From contig JAEWHK010000026.1 in assembly GCA_023387815.1 (NCBI GenBank), forward strand, positions 8,519 through 72,518: 64,000 bases of DNA. The letters are read 5' to 3'. The position numbers were made by a program, and so were the translations under genes. Below are positions 43,240 through 51,707 of the stretch, piece by piece. The DNA comes from Pseudomonadota bacterium. GTDB lineage: Bacteria > Pseudomonadota > Gammaproteobacteria > Burkholderiales > Burkholderiaceae_B. The notes below the pieces were generated by a model. It saw nothing but the letters and a program-made list of their open reading frames with translations, was not told where the DNA came from and did no database searches. Numbering within the stretch: position 1 is the first letter of the stretch; each line of letters opens with the position of its first letter.

Positions 43240-44373
43240 ATGACACCCTTCGAACCTGCAGATTTACCCATCTTCCGTCTCGCGCCTTCGCAACTGACCT
43301 ACTCGCAGCTGCGCGCCTCTTTTCTGAAGGCGGCCCACCACCGGGGAGCAACCCTGCACGCCTACCCTCACCCGCTCAAAGGCGTGGAAAACGAGAATCT
43401 CTGTACCGACGTCGCTATTGCCGGTGACCAGAATGCCGAAAAATGGCTGGTTGTTGTCTCGGGCACTCATGGGGTGGAAGGCTATTACGGCTCCATTTGC
43501 CAGACGCGCTTTCTGCTGGAACAGGAGGTATCGGCCGCTGCAGGCATCGGCATTCTGCTGATTCATCTCATCAACCCATACGGCACCTCATGGAAGCGGC
43601 GGGTTAATGAAGACAATATGGATCTGAATCGCAATTATCTGGATTTCAGCAAACCGCTGCCCGCCAATCCAGGCTACGAAGCCGTCCATGATCTGTTCGC
43701 CTCCGATATCCGGGATCCGGAAACGCGGCTGGCCCGGGAGAAACGCTGGCAGCAGGTTGTGCAGGATAAAGGTTATGCTGCATTGATGAATATTGTGGAG
43801 GCCGGTCAGTACCAGCACCGCGACGGACTGTATTACGGTGGCGACAAACCGAGCTGGTCCAATCAGACGCTGCATCGTATTCTGGAGAACCACCTGCCCG
43901 CCCATGCGCGTGAAATCATCAGCTTTGATCTGCACACAGGAGCGGGTGATTATGGCCATCCCATGCTCATGGCCATTTCTGAAGAGGATTATCCTGGCAT
44001 TGCGCGCGCCCAGGAAATTTACGGTCCCTGGCTGTATACCGTAATTACCGGCGCCAACAATGCCAGCGATACCGGCATTTCCGCCGCAGCCACAGGCTAT
44101 ACCTCAGCGGCCATGGTGAATTTGTTCCGGGATCGCGCGTTCACGCAACTGGTCGTGGAATGTGGAACTTACAGCAGCCAGGAAGTCGGTCAGCCAGCGT
44201 TGCTGGCCGATCATTATCTTCATCTTTTTGGTGATCCTGCCAGCGAAGAAGGACGGAAGGTCAAACAGCAACTGCTGGAATTTTTCTTCCCGTCTGACCC
44301 TGACTGGCAGGCGCTGGTGCAGTTTCGGACACGGCAGATTCTGGAGCGTGCCGTACAGGCACTTCGCGCCTGA
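43240..44373 (+). CDS. DUF2817 family M14-like metallopeptidase/amidase
   Basis: A 377-aa cytoplasmic protein (no signal). Zinc-carboxypeptidase-like features are VVSGTHGVEGYYGS (His-x2-Glu zinc ligands), INPYGTSWKRRVNEDNMDLN with the RxNxxNxDLN substrate pocket, and SFDLHTGAGDYGHPM with the third His. The family is recognised but its substrates are poorly known. I took the ATG at 43240 (MTPFEPADLPIFRL); the longer frame overlaps the divergent promoter region. It is divergent from the basic amino acid transporter, which hints at processing of imported peptides or amino acid conjugates. Confidence 0.85.
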   Translation: MTPFEPADLPIFRLAPSQLTYSQLRASFLKAAHHRGATLHAYPHPLKGVENENLCTDVAIAGDQNAEKWLVVVSGTHGVEGYYGSICQTRFLLEQEVSAAAGIGILLIHLINPYGTSWKRRVNEDNMDLNRNYLDFSKPLPANPGYEAVHDLFASDIRDPETRLAREKRWQQVVQDKGYAALMNIVEAGQYQHRDGLYYGGDKPSWSNQTLHRILENHLPAHAREIISFDLHTGAGDYGHPMLMAISEEDYPGIARAQEIYGPWLYTVITGANNASDTGISAAATGYTSAAMVNLFRDRAFTQLVVECGTYSSQEVGQPALLADHYLHLFGDPASEEGRKVKQQLLEFFFPSDPDWQALVQFRTRQILERAVQALRA

Positions 44374-44450
44374 ATGAGGTTGATGCAGGCGTCAGGACCC
44401 TGATCCTGGCGTCTGAGCCTTTCATGACATGTTCAACATCATATGCCCAA

Positions 44451-44497
44451 TAGCATGAAGGCAGGAGCAACATTCGTTGCATCCTGCCTTCATGCTA
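44451..44497. terminator. long hairpin between convergent DUF2817 and dctA genes
   Basis: TAGCATGAAGGCAGGA plus GCAAC pairs with GTTGCATCCTGCCTTCATGCTA: about 21 base pairs with a single bulge and a four-base loop (ATTC). It lies in the 149-base convergent gap and is followed on the + strand by TTT. The symmetry suggests a bidirectional terminator. Confidence 0.75.
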
Positions 44498-44522
44498 TTT
44501 GACCTGACTGATTGACAGCAGC

Positions 44523-45866
44523 TTAGTCAGCGGCCTGTTCCAGCGCCACCAGATTGCGGTCTGTATCTTCAGGTAATGACGTATTGAGCGTGGCGTCCAG
44601 CTGCGCTTTATCGAGCTGATTTTCCCAACGTGCCACCACGATCGTGGCGCAAGCATTGCCGACCAGATTGGTCAGGGCACGACATTCTGACATAAAGCGG
44701 TCAATCCCCAGAATCAGGGCCATACCTGCCACCGGCACATCGGGGACCACAGCCAGCGTTGCCGCCAGCGTGATGAAACCCGCACCCGTCACCCCTGCCG
44801 CACCTTTGGAACTGATCATGGCAACCAGAAGAAGCAGAATCTGCTGCTGAAGGGAGAGCTCGATATTACATGCCTGTGCAATAAACAGCGCTGCCAGGGT
44901 CATATAAATATTTGTACCATCCAGATTGAATGAATAGCCGGTAGGAATAACAAGACCCACAACGGATTTGGCGCAACCTGCCCGTTCCATTTTCTGCATC
45001 AGGGTAGGCAGAGCAGCTTCTGACGAACTGGTACCCAGAACCAGAAACAGTTCATCCTTAATATAACGGACCAGTTTGAAAATAGAGAAGCCGTTGTATT
45101 TGGCGACCGCACCCAGCACGATGACGATGAACAGCACGGAAGTAATGTAAAACGTCAGAATCAGGTAAAGCAGATTGCCAATCGAAGCAATACCGTATTT
45201 ACCAATGGTAAATGCCATAGCCCCGAAAGCGCCGATAGGTGCCGCTTTCATCAGAATCGCCACCAATTTGAACACAGGACGAGACAGCTGCTGGAAAAAG
45301 TCCAGTACCGGCTGACCACGTTCACCGGTTGCTGCCAATGCGATCCCGAACAGAACCGAAATAAACAGTACCTGAAGAATATCGCCGCTTACCAGTGGAC
45401 TTAGCGTCGTGGTGGGAATGATGTTCATCAGGAACCCGACAATCGTCGAGTCATGAGCTTTGGTCACATAGCTCGCCACCTTTTCTGAGTCCAGCGATGC
45501 CGGATCAATATTCAGTCCGGCGCCTGGGTGCAATGTATTGGCAACAACGAGACCGATAATCAGAGCCAGAGTGGAAAAAGTCAGGAAGTACAGCATTGCC
45601 TTACCGGCAACCCGTCCCACCGTTTTCATATTGCTCATACCGGCAATACCGGTAACCACAGTCAGAAAAATGACCGGGGCAATAATCATTTTGACGAGCT
45701 TGATGAAGGCATCGCCCAGCGGCTTCATACTTTCACCCACTTGCGGGTAGAACTGGCCGAGCAGAACACCTAGGACAATGGCGATGACAACCTGGACATA
45801 TAGAATGTGATACCAGCGTACGGGCCGGCGCGGCGTCTCCGCCGACAATTCTTGAGCAGACAACAT
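44523..45866 (-). CDS. dctA: C4-dicarboxylate/proton(sodium) symporter DctA
   Basis: Inner-membrane symporter of the DAACS family taking up succinate, malate and fumarate. From the ATG at 45866 it is 447 aa. Typical segments are YVQVVIAIVLGVLLGQFYP, MIIAPVIFLTVVTGIAGM, the Ser-rich hairpin TSSSEAALPTLM, GYSFNLDGTNIYMTLAALFI and MISSKGAAGVTGAGF. The frame is open up to a GTG at 45947 with a further in-frame ATG at 45932, which would add up to 27 polar Ser-rich residues; the shorter form starts closer to the family start. No dctBD regulators are nearby. Confidence 0.93.
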   Translation of the reverse strand: MLSAQELSAETPRRPVRWYHILYVQVVIAIVLGVLLGQFYPQVGESMKPLGDAFIKLVKMIIAPVIFLTVVTGIAGMSNMKTVGRVAGKAMLYFLTFSTLALIIGLVVANTLHPGAGLNIDPASLDSEKVASYVTKAHDSTIVGFLMNIIPTTTLSPLVSGDILQVLFISVLFGIALAATGERGQPVLDFFQQLSRPVFKLVAILMKAAPIGAFGAMAFTIGKYGIASIGNLLYLILTFYITSVLFIVIVLGAVAKYNGFSIFKLVRYIKDELFLVLGTSSSEAALPTLMQKMERAGCAKSVVGLVIPTGYSFNLDGTNIYMTLAALFIAQACNIELSLQQQILLLLVAMISSKGAAGVTGAGFITLAATLAVVPDVPVAGMALILGIDRFMSECRALTNLVGNACATIVVARWENQLDKAQLDATLNTSLPEDTDRNLVALEQAAD

Positions 45867-46104
45867 TTGATTTGCATTCCTGGAAAGGGATTTTTCCGAC
45901 GACAGTACCAGAAGAGTGCTGGATGAATTCATGGACGATTGCGTCACAACGTCGGAATTAGCGTGATGTTAAGTGGCGTCAGCTTAAACGAAACTGAAAT
46001 TTGCCCTGTTGCTGGCAACTCATAACGTTTCCGATACAATCATAAGTGCTGACATGCAAATGCCAGTATCACGCAATAACCCTTTAAACTGAGACATACC
46101 TATC

Positions 46105-46491
46105 ATGCCCATTCTTCAAGTTCAGGTGACCGCTGGTCGCAGTCAGCAACAGAAAACTGCCTTTTTGCAAAATGCCACGAAAGTCATCGAAGACACACTG
46201 AGCGCCGCGCTCCCCAGCATCCGCATCTCCCTGCAGGAAGTCGAACAACAGGACTCCATCGTTGCCGGTCAGATCGGTGCCGAATTCGTAAACATTGTTG
46301 CCTTTCTGCTCGCTGGCCGGGAAGACGGACCCAAGGCCAAATTTATCGAGGCCATCAACAAAACAGCGGTCACATGCCTGAACGTCCCCGATACCTGCAT
46401 CCGCACACTATTGGTCGATGTCGCCGCCGAACACATGGGTGTACAGGAAGGCCTGACGGCCAAGGCGTTCAAAGCCCGCAGCAGCAGCTGA
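46105..46491 (+). CDS. tautomerase superfamily protein, fused two-domain 4-OT type
   Basis: A 128-aa protein whose second residue is Pro (MPILQVQVTAGRS), giving the N-terminal catalytic Pro of the 4-oxalocrotonate tautomerase superfamily after Met removal. The chain is twice the 60-70 residues of a 4-OT subunit, and the second half (FVNIVAFLLAGREDGPKAKF) repeats the beta-alpha-beta pattern, as in cis-CaaD/MSAD-type fused members. Substrate unknown; the superfamily handles keto-enol acids from aromatic breakdown and dehalogenation. It stands alone upstream of tctCBA with its own promoter gap. Confidence 0.8.
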   Translation: MPILQVQVTAGRSQQQKTAFLQNATKVIEDTLSAALPSIRISLQEVEQQDSIVAGQIGAEFVNIVAFLLAGREDGPKAKFIEAINKTAVTCLNVPDTCIRTLLVDVAAEHMGVQEGLTAKAFKARSSS

Positions 46492-46700
46492 TCCATTCGC
46501 GCCGGTGAGTCACGCCGATCATGCACAGACACGTGATCGGCAGGACAAGATCGCACAGGTCGCGCGGATCTTGCGGTTTGCTCCTATGGCTCTGCTCACA
46601 TCGATCCGCGCCTCTCCATTTCCCTTATTGACAATCTCTGTCGATCCAACCTATTCTCTCCGAATAATTTCGAATTACAACAAAACCTTTCGGAGCAGAC

Positions 46701-47654
46701 ATGAAACTATCAGCCATTCTACGGTCGTGCATTGCGGCCACAACATTTTTTGCTGCGGCAGCCAGCGCCCAGGTCAGCGTCATGTTACCGGCCAATCCTG
46801 GTGGCGGCTGGGATGGTACCGGCAGGCAGGCGTTTTCCGCTATGAACAAAGCCGGCATCTATACGGGCAGCGTCAACTTCAGCAATAAAGGTGGTGCTGG
46901 CGGCACCATTGGCCTGGCAGAATTCCAGAACGGCACCAAAGGCAAACCCGATAGCCTGGCCGTGTTTGGTGCCATCACTGTTGGTGCAATCACACTGAAC
47001 AAATCACCGATAGATCTTTCCAAGTTCAAACCCGTTGCCCGCCTCACCGCGGAGTATCTGGTGCTGGCAGTACGACCAGATTCACCCTATAAAACACTGG
47101 CAGACTTCACCAAGGCACTCAAGGAAAATCCTGGCGGCACGCCGGTAGGCGGCGGTTCGGCAGGTGGTGTTGATCACATCGCCCTTGCTCTGCTGGCTCA
47201 GGCCAGTGGCACGCCGGTCAACAAACTGAATTACATCCCTCAGGCCGGCGGTGCAGATACCGTCACAGGCATTGTCAATGGCACGCTCAAGGCCGGCATC
47301 TCCGGTATTTCCGAATTCCAGCAGTTTGCCAAAGCGGGTCGCGTCAAAATTCTGGGTATTACCTCAGCAGACCGCATGAAAGGTCTGGACGCGCCCACCT
47401 TCAAGGAAGCCGGCTTTGACGTTGAACTGGCCAACTGGCGCGGCATTCTGGGCTCGGTCGATATGCCTGAAGACAACTACAAGGTATGGGTCGACCGCTT
47501 CACCAAACTGAACGACAGCGAAGAGTGGAAACAAACCATGGCCACCCAGGGCTGGGATCAGTTCTTCCTGGCAGGCCCGGAATTTGGCACATTTATCAAG
47601 GACGAAAGCGACCGTATCAACAAGATTCTGAAGGATGCCGGTCTTGCAAAATAA
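46701..47654 (+). CDS. tctC: tripartite tricarboxylate transporter receptor TctC
   Basis: Periplasmic binding protein of 317 aa with a signal peptide ending AAAASAQ. The TctC-specific segment VMLPANPGGGWDGTGRQAF follows, and then NFSNKGGAGGTIGLAEF and PVGGGSAGGVDHIALALL. It delivers citrate-like or other carboxylates to TctAB. It is first in a rightward tctC-tctB-tctA operon, with CGGAG before the ATG. The exact ligand is unknown. Confidence 0.93.
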   Translation: MKLSAILRSCIAATTFFAAAASAQVSVMLPANPGGGWDGTGRQAFSAMNKAGIYTGSVNFSNKGGAGGTIGLAEFQNGTKGKPDSLAVFGAITVGAITLNKSPIDLSKFKPVARLTAEYLVLAVRPDSPYKTLADFTKALKENPGGTPVGGGSAGGVDHIALALLAQASGTPVNKLNYIPQAGGADTVTGIVNGTLKAGISGISEFQQFAKAGRVKILGITSADRMKGLDAPTFKEAGFDVELANWRGILGSVDMPEDNYKVWVDRFTKLNDSEEWKQTMATQGWDQFFLAGPEFGTFIKDESDRINKILKDAGLAK

Positions 47655-48183
47655 GGATGCAGAATCATTGAATGACCCGGTGCCTGCAGCAATCGAAGCA
47701 GACACCGGCAAACCCGCCCGACCCTGGTGGCTGGGCATTGCTGTCATCCTTATGGGTTGCGTATGCCTGTGGGCTACCACCACCCTTCCGGCCACGGCAC
47801 AATACGCTGCCATCGGACCGGGCATGTTTGTCACTGTGGTGGGCGCTGGCCTGTTGATTCTGGGCATTATTCTTCTTATACAGATCGCACGGGGCGAGCG
47901 TTTTGAAGCCCAGGACACAGAGAACGCCGAGGGCAATCTGCCCATGGACAAACGGGCGTTTTTCACGGCACTGATCGCGACCATCATTCCTGCGCTGACC
48001 ATGGAACCACTGGGGCTTCCGATTACCGCGATGCTTTCCTTCGCACTGGTTGCACGGTCCTTCGGTTCGAAAAAAATCATCATTGACCTGATCACAGGTG
48101 CCATACTTGGCACCCTGTGCTGGTTCCTGTTTTCCCGCCTTGGCCTGCAGCTCGGCGGTTTCCTTCCTGTGGCAGGCTTCTGA
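47635..48183 (+). CDS. tctB: tripartite tricarboxylate transporter small subunit TctB
   Basis: Small membrane subunit of 182 aa with four predicted helices, WWLGIAVILMGCVCLWAT being the first and ITMLSFALVARSFGSKK-like cytoplasmic turn later (the chain reads ITAMLSFALVARSFGSKK). The ATG at 47635 lies inside the end of tctC (20-base overlap); a GTG at about 47680 is an alternative. tctA begins directly after the stop. Sequence conservation in TctB is low, so context carries part of the call. Confidence 0.88.
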   Translation: MPVLQNKDAESLNDPVPAAIEADTGKPARPWWLGIAVILMGCVCLWATTTLPATAQYAAIGPGMFVTVVGAGLLILGIILLIQIARGERFEAQDTENAEGNLPMDKRAFFTALIATIIPALTMEPLGLPITAMLSFALVARSFGSKKIIIDLITGAILGTLCWFLFSRLGLQLGGFLPVAGF

Positions 48184-49674
48184 ATGAATACCTTCAGCTT
48201 ACTTCTGCATGGCTTTGATGTCGCCCTGCAACCCATGAACCTGTTCTGGGCGCTGGTGGGCTCGGTTCTGGGTACCGCCATCGGCATACTGCCTGGTATC
48301 GGCCCGGCGCTCACCATTGCGCTGCTGCTGCCGGTCACAGTTTCGGTCGGACCAGTATCCGCGTTCATCATGTTCGCCGGTGTGCTTTATGGCGCCATGT
48401 ATGGCGGATCCACAACCTCCATCCTCATCAACACACCGGGTGAAGCCGGTTCCATGATGACCGCGCTGGAGGGCAATAAAATGGCGCGATCCGGAAGGGG
48501 CGCTGCGGCACTTGCAACAGCGGCTGTCGGCTCGTTTGTGGCAGGCACCATTGCAACCGTGCTGCTGACCTTTGCGGCACCATCCATCGCAGAGATCGCC
48601 TTCTATTTCAAACCTGCAGATTATTTTGCGCTCACGGTTCTGGCCTTTACTTCGGTGGCCGTGGTCATGGGCACCTCCCGGGTTCGCGGCTTTATTTCGC
48701 TCTTTATTGGCCTGGCATTTGGCGTCATTGGCATCGATAAAATGACCGGCCAGCCACGCATGACATTTGGCATCAGTTCCCTGCTCGATGGCATGGAACT
48801 CACAGTGGTGCTGGTGTCGCTGTTTGCGATCGGCGAAATCATCTATGTGGCCAGCCGCTACCGGCATCAGAAAGATGACGTTCTGCCCATCAAGGGCGGC
48901 TTGTGGATGACCAAGGATGACTGGAAGCGCTCCTTCATGCCCTGGATGCGCGGCACCGCCATTGGCTTTCCCATGGGCGCCCTGCCCGGCGGCGGTTCGG
49001 AAATTCCGACCATGCTGTCTTACACAGTGGAAAAGAAACTGTGCAAGAAGAAAGAGGAATTCGGTACAGTGGGTGCCATCGAAGGCGTGGCGGGGCCGGA
49101 AGCGGCCAATAATGCGGCTGCGGCCGGTGTGCTGGTTCCCTTGCTCACGTTGGGTCTGCCGACATCGGCAACGGCAGCCATTCTGCTGGCCGCATTCCAG
49201 AATTTCGGATTGCAGCCGGGTCCTTTTCTGTTCACCTCCAACCCTGAACTGATCTGGGGACTCATTGCATCGCTGTATGTGGGCAACGTGATGCTGCTGA
49301 TTCTGAACCTGCCCCTGGTAGGCATCTGGGTCAAGCTGCTGCTGATTCCCAAACCTCAGCTTTACGCAGGCATTCTCGTGTTTGCCATGATCGGTATCTG
49401 GGGCGTATCGGGTTCAACCTTTGACCTGACGTGCATGGTTGCCGTAGGTCTGATGGGATATGTCATGCGTGTTTATGATTTCCCCATCGCGCCCATTCTG
49501 ATCGGACTGATTCTGGGACCCATGGCAGAAAACCAGCTGCGCACTGCACTGGCCGCCGCTCAGGGCAGTCCGGCAGTCCTGGTGGAAACGCCGATTTCAA
49601 TCGTCATTCTCACAGTCTCAGTCCTGTTCCTTTTGGTACCTGTGATTCTGAAAAAACTGCGCAAGGCGGCTTAA
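48184..49674 (+). CDS. tctA: tripartite tricarboxylate transporter large permease TctA
   Basis: Large channel subunit of 496 aa with about eleven helices. Hallmarks are ALVGSVLGTAIGILPGIGPA near the start, ILYGAMYGG-type turn (GVLYGAMYGGSTTSILINTP), and the second repeat FPMGALPGGGSEIPTMLSYT with EGVAGPEAANNAAAAGVLVP. It begins immediately after tctB. With TctC it forms a complete secondary transporter for carboxylates. Confidence 0.95.
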   Translation: MNTFSLLLHGFDVALQPMNLFWALVGSVLGTAIGILPGIGPALTIALLLPVTVSVGPVSAFIMFAGVLYGAMYGGSTTSILINTPGEAGSMMTALEGNKMARSGRGAAALATAAVGSFVAGTIATVLLTFAAPSIAEIAFYFKPADYFALTVLAFTSVAVVMGTSRVRGFISLFIGLAFGVIGIDKMTGQPRMTFGISSLLDGMELTVVLVSLFAIGEIIYVASRYRHQKDDVLPIKGGLWMTKDDWKRSFMPWMRGTAIGFPMGALPGGGSEIPTMLSYTVEKKLCKKKEEFGTVGAIEGVAGPEAANNAAAAGVLVPLLTLGLPTSATAAILLAAFQNFGLQPGPFLFTSNPELIWGLIASLYVGNVMLLILNLPLVGIWVKLLLIPKPQLYAGILVFAMIGIWGVSGSTFDLTCMVAVGLMGYVMRVYDFPIAPILIGLILGPMAENQLRTALAAAQGSPAVLVETPISIVILTVSVLFLLVPVILKKLRKAA

Positions 49675-49756
49675 GGCTCCCGCTTTGGCTAAAGGCCTTC
49701 GCTTTAACCTGGGATTCCCAAACTGGTGTGGGTTCCTGCTTTGCATGGCGCTCCCC

Positions 49757-49779
49757 GGACCGGTATATAAGACCGGTCC
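49757..49779. terminator. hairpin between convergent tctA and LysR genes
   Basis: GGACCGGT-ATATAAG-ACCGGTCC is a perfect 8-base stem with a 7-base loop, lying two bases beyond the LysR stop and about 80 bases after tctA. No T-run accompanies it. Position between convergent genes supports a shared terminator. Confidence 0.6.
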
Positions 49780-49781
49780 AC

Positions 49782-50690
49782 TCAGCGGCTTTCGGGCTCT
49801 GTTATGCGTTTCGCTATCGATCCGTCATCACCAAACATGGCGTTCACAATGTGCTGATGTTTCGACGTAAACAGCGCAACCAGATCAAGGTCGGGCAGTG
49901 TCCCGTCAGCCACATCACAAAAACGCACGCCCTCAAAACCGATAGAACGAATCCAGTTGGGCAATAGTCCCACACCCAGGCCTGCGGCCACGCAGGCCAG
50001 CACCGTGAGTGTCCGGTTCGCATACTGGTTCACTCTGACCTGCAAATCCAGTGCCGCAAACGCATTGAGAATGTCTGTATGCAGGACAGGCAATTGCGCA
50101 GAAGGATAAAGCACCAGACCCTGGCGGGCAATCTCCTGCAAGGTAATAATGTCCTTTTCGAAAGTAGGCGTACCTTCCGGAATGGCAGCAATCAGCTTCT
50201 CCCGGCATACCGTCAGCTGATGGACACGCCCCTCAAGATTGACCGGCGAATGCACAAGTGCAATATCAATTCTTCCTTCATGTATCAGTCTGACCTGTTC
50301 CTCGTTGCTCAGCTCAAGCAGGGAAATGTGCAGTTCCGGCGCTATCGACTTCAGTTTACGCAACGCCGTCGGCAAAATATTGAACAGCGCAGATGACACA
50401 ATGCCCACATTCAAGGTTCCGCCAAAACCCGATTTTGCAATCCTGACCTTGTCGTAGACCTGGTCGAAATAGAATCTGCCCTTGTTCAGATCGTCATAAA
50501 TCAGCCTGGCTGCGTCCGTTGCTGCGGCACCTCGCCTGGATCGAACGAAAAGAACTACGCCCAGCGCTTTTTCCAGTCGTGCAATCGACTGACTGAGCGC
50601 AGGCTGTGCGATATTGAGCTGTACAGCAGCCTGACTGATTGAGCCACACTCATAGACCGCAAGAAAATACCGGACCTGATTGATTTCCAT
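49782..50690 (-). CDS. LysR-family transcriptional regulator
   Basis: A 302-aa LysR protein from the ATG at 50690 (MEINQVRYFLAVYECGSISQ). The HTH is AAVQLNIAQPALSQSIARLE (about residues 21-40), followed by FVRSRRGAAATDAARLI and an effector domain. A longer open frame upstream covers the promoter region and is not credible. It is divergent from the amidohydrolase-receptor pair, and a 12-base direct repeat lies in the gap, so it probably controls that pair. Confidence 0.92.
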   Translation of the reverse strand: MEINQVRYFLAVYECGSISQAAVQLNIAQPALSQSIARLEKALGVVLFVRSRRGAAATDAARLIYDDLNKGRFYFDQVYDKVRIAKSGFGGTLNVGIVSSALFNILPTALRKLKSIAPELHISLLELSNEEQVRLIHEGRIDIALVHSPVNLEGRVHQLTVCREKLIAAIPEGTPTFEKDIITLQEIARQGLVLYPSAQLPVLHTDILNAFAALDLQVRVNQYANRTLTVLACVAAGLGVGLLPNWIRSIGFEGVRFCDVADGTLPDLDLVALFTSKHQHIVNAMFGDDGSIAKRITEPESR

Positions 50691-50737
50691 ATCAATATGC
50701 AATGAATAAATATCATAAACATAATATATCAATATGC
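50689..50737. promoter_or_regulatory. direct repeat ATATCAATATGC, candidate LysR operator
   Basis: Two exact copies of ATATCAATATGC occur at 50689-50700 and 50726-50737, 37 bases apart start to start, in the A/T-rich gap between the LysR gene and the amidohydrolase gene. Each contains an imperfect dyad. The spacing of about 3.5 turns and divergent position fit regulator sites; the first copy touches the LysR start codon, which would suit autorepression. Confidence 0.55.
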
Positions 50738-50777
50738 TGAAGCTTTCTAAAATTGAGCATCTTAATGGGAATCCGTC

Positions 50778-51707
50778 ATGCAACAGGCAATTATCGACAG
50801 TCACGCGCACGTCTTCAAAAGGAACCTGCCTCTGGCTTCCGTACGACGTTACGCGCCCGACTATGACGCTACCCTGACGGAATATCTTGAGCTGCTGGAT
50901 CGTCATCACATCTGTCATGGAGTGCTGGTACAGCCAAGTTTTCTGGGAACCAACAATGACTACATGCTGCAGGCGCTACAGGAATCCGCGGGTCGTTGCG
51001 TGGGGGTTGCCGTCGTTAGCCCAGACTGCAGCATTGAAGAGCTGCTCGCGCTGCGCGATAGCAATGTCAGGGGGATCCGCCTGAATTTGTTCGGCACGGA
51101 GGGGATTGACCTGCAGCAGGACACCTGGCAGCAATTGTTTTTCCGTTTGAAAGCACTGGATATGCATGTGGAATTGCATGCGCCCATGGCGAGCCTTGCA
51201 GATCATATCCCGCCAATTATTGCGCACGACGTGGATCTTGTCGTCGATCATTTTGGCCGCCCTGCGCTGCGCAAACCCGTCAGTCAAGCGCGCGCAGCGC
51301 AGGAAAGCGGAGTACAGACAGGAGGAATACAGACAGACGGACTGCGGCAAGCCGTATTACAGGAAGATGCGCAGCACGACACGCTGTTCGACGCCGATCA
51401 GTTCGACTTCCTGTTTTCCTTGCGCAACTCAGATCATCTGTTCATCAAACTGTCGGCCATCTATCGACTCTTTGACAACGTGCAGACTGACAAAGTCAAA
51501 GCGTTGCTCGCCAGGTTTCTTGACACATTCTCTTCGAAAAAGCTTATGTGGGGCAGTGACTGGCCACATACCCAGTTCGAATCGAGCAGCAACTTCAATG
51601 ATAGCCTCGCGTGGGCTTTGCAATATATTGATCAACCTGTCGACAGGCAGAATATTTTCTACAACACTGCGGCATCCTTTTATAAAATTCAGGGAGATAA
51701 AGTATGA
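50778..51707 (+). CDS. metal-dependent amidohydrolase, 2-pyrone-4,6-dicarboxylate hydrolase (LigI)-like
   Basis: TIM-barrel hydrolase of 309 aa with IIDSHAHVF (metal-type HxH after strand 1), YDATLTEYLELLDRHHICHG and VLVQPSFLGTNNDYMLQAL, as in LigI. Later segments are DLVVDHFGRP (the conserved His) and LMWGSDWPHTQFE (final Asp). LigI opens a pyrone lactone in lignin-aromatic breakdown; related proteins open other lactones, so substrate is open. A non-conserved stretch of about 40 residues (51283-51400) contains a VQTGG/IQTDG near-repeat. The stop overlaps the Bug receptor start (ATGA). Confidence 0.85.
   Translation: MQQAIIDSHAHVFKRNLPLASVRRYAPDYDATLTEYLELLDRHHICHGVLVQPSFLGTNNDYMLQALQESAGRCVGVAVVSPDCSIEELLALRDSNVRGIRLNLFGTEGIDLQQDTWQQLFFRLKALDMHVELHAPMASLADHIPPIIAHDVDLVVDHFGRPALRKPVSQARAAQESGVQTGGIQTDGLRQAVLQEDAQHDTLFDADQFDFLFSLRNSDHLFIKLSAIYRLFDNVQTDKVKALLARFLDTFSSKKLMWGSDWPHTQFESSSNFNDSLAWALQYIDQPVDRQNIFYNTAASFYKIQGDKV

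Noticed and set aside
48199..48867. 222-residue His/Cys/Lys-rich leftward frame opposite tctA
   Set aside because: Shadow of a membrane protein gene; composition is the reverse of hydrophobic codons and carries no fold signature.
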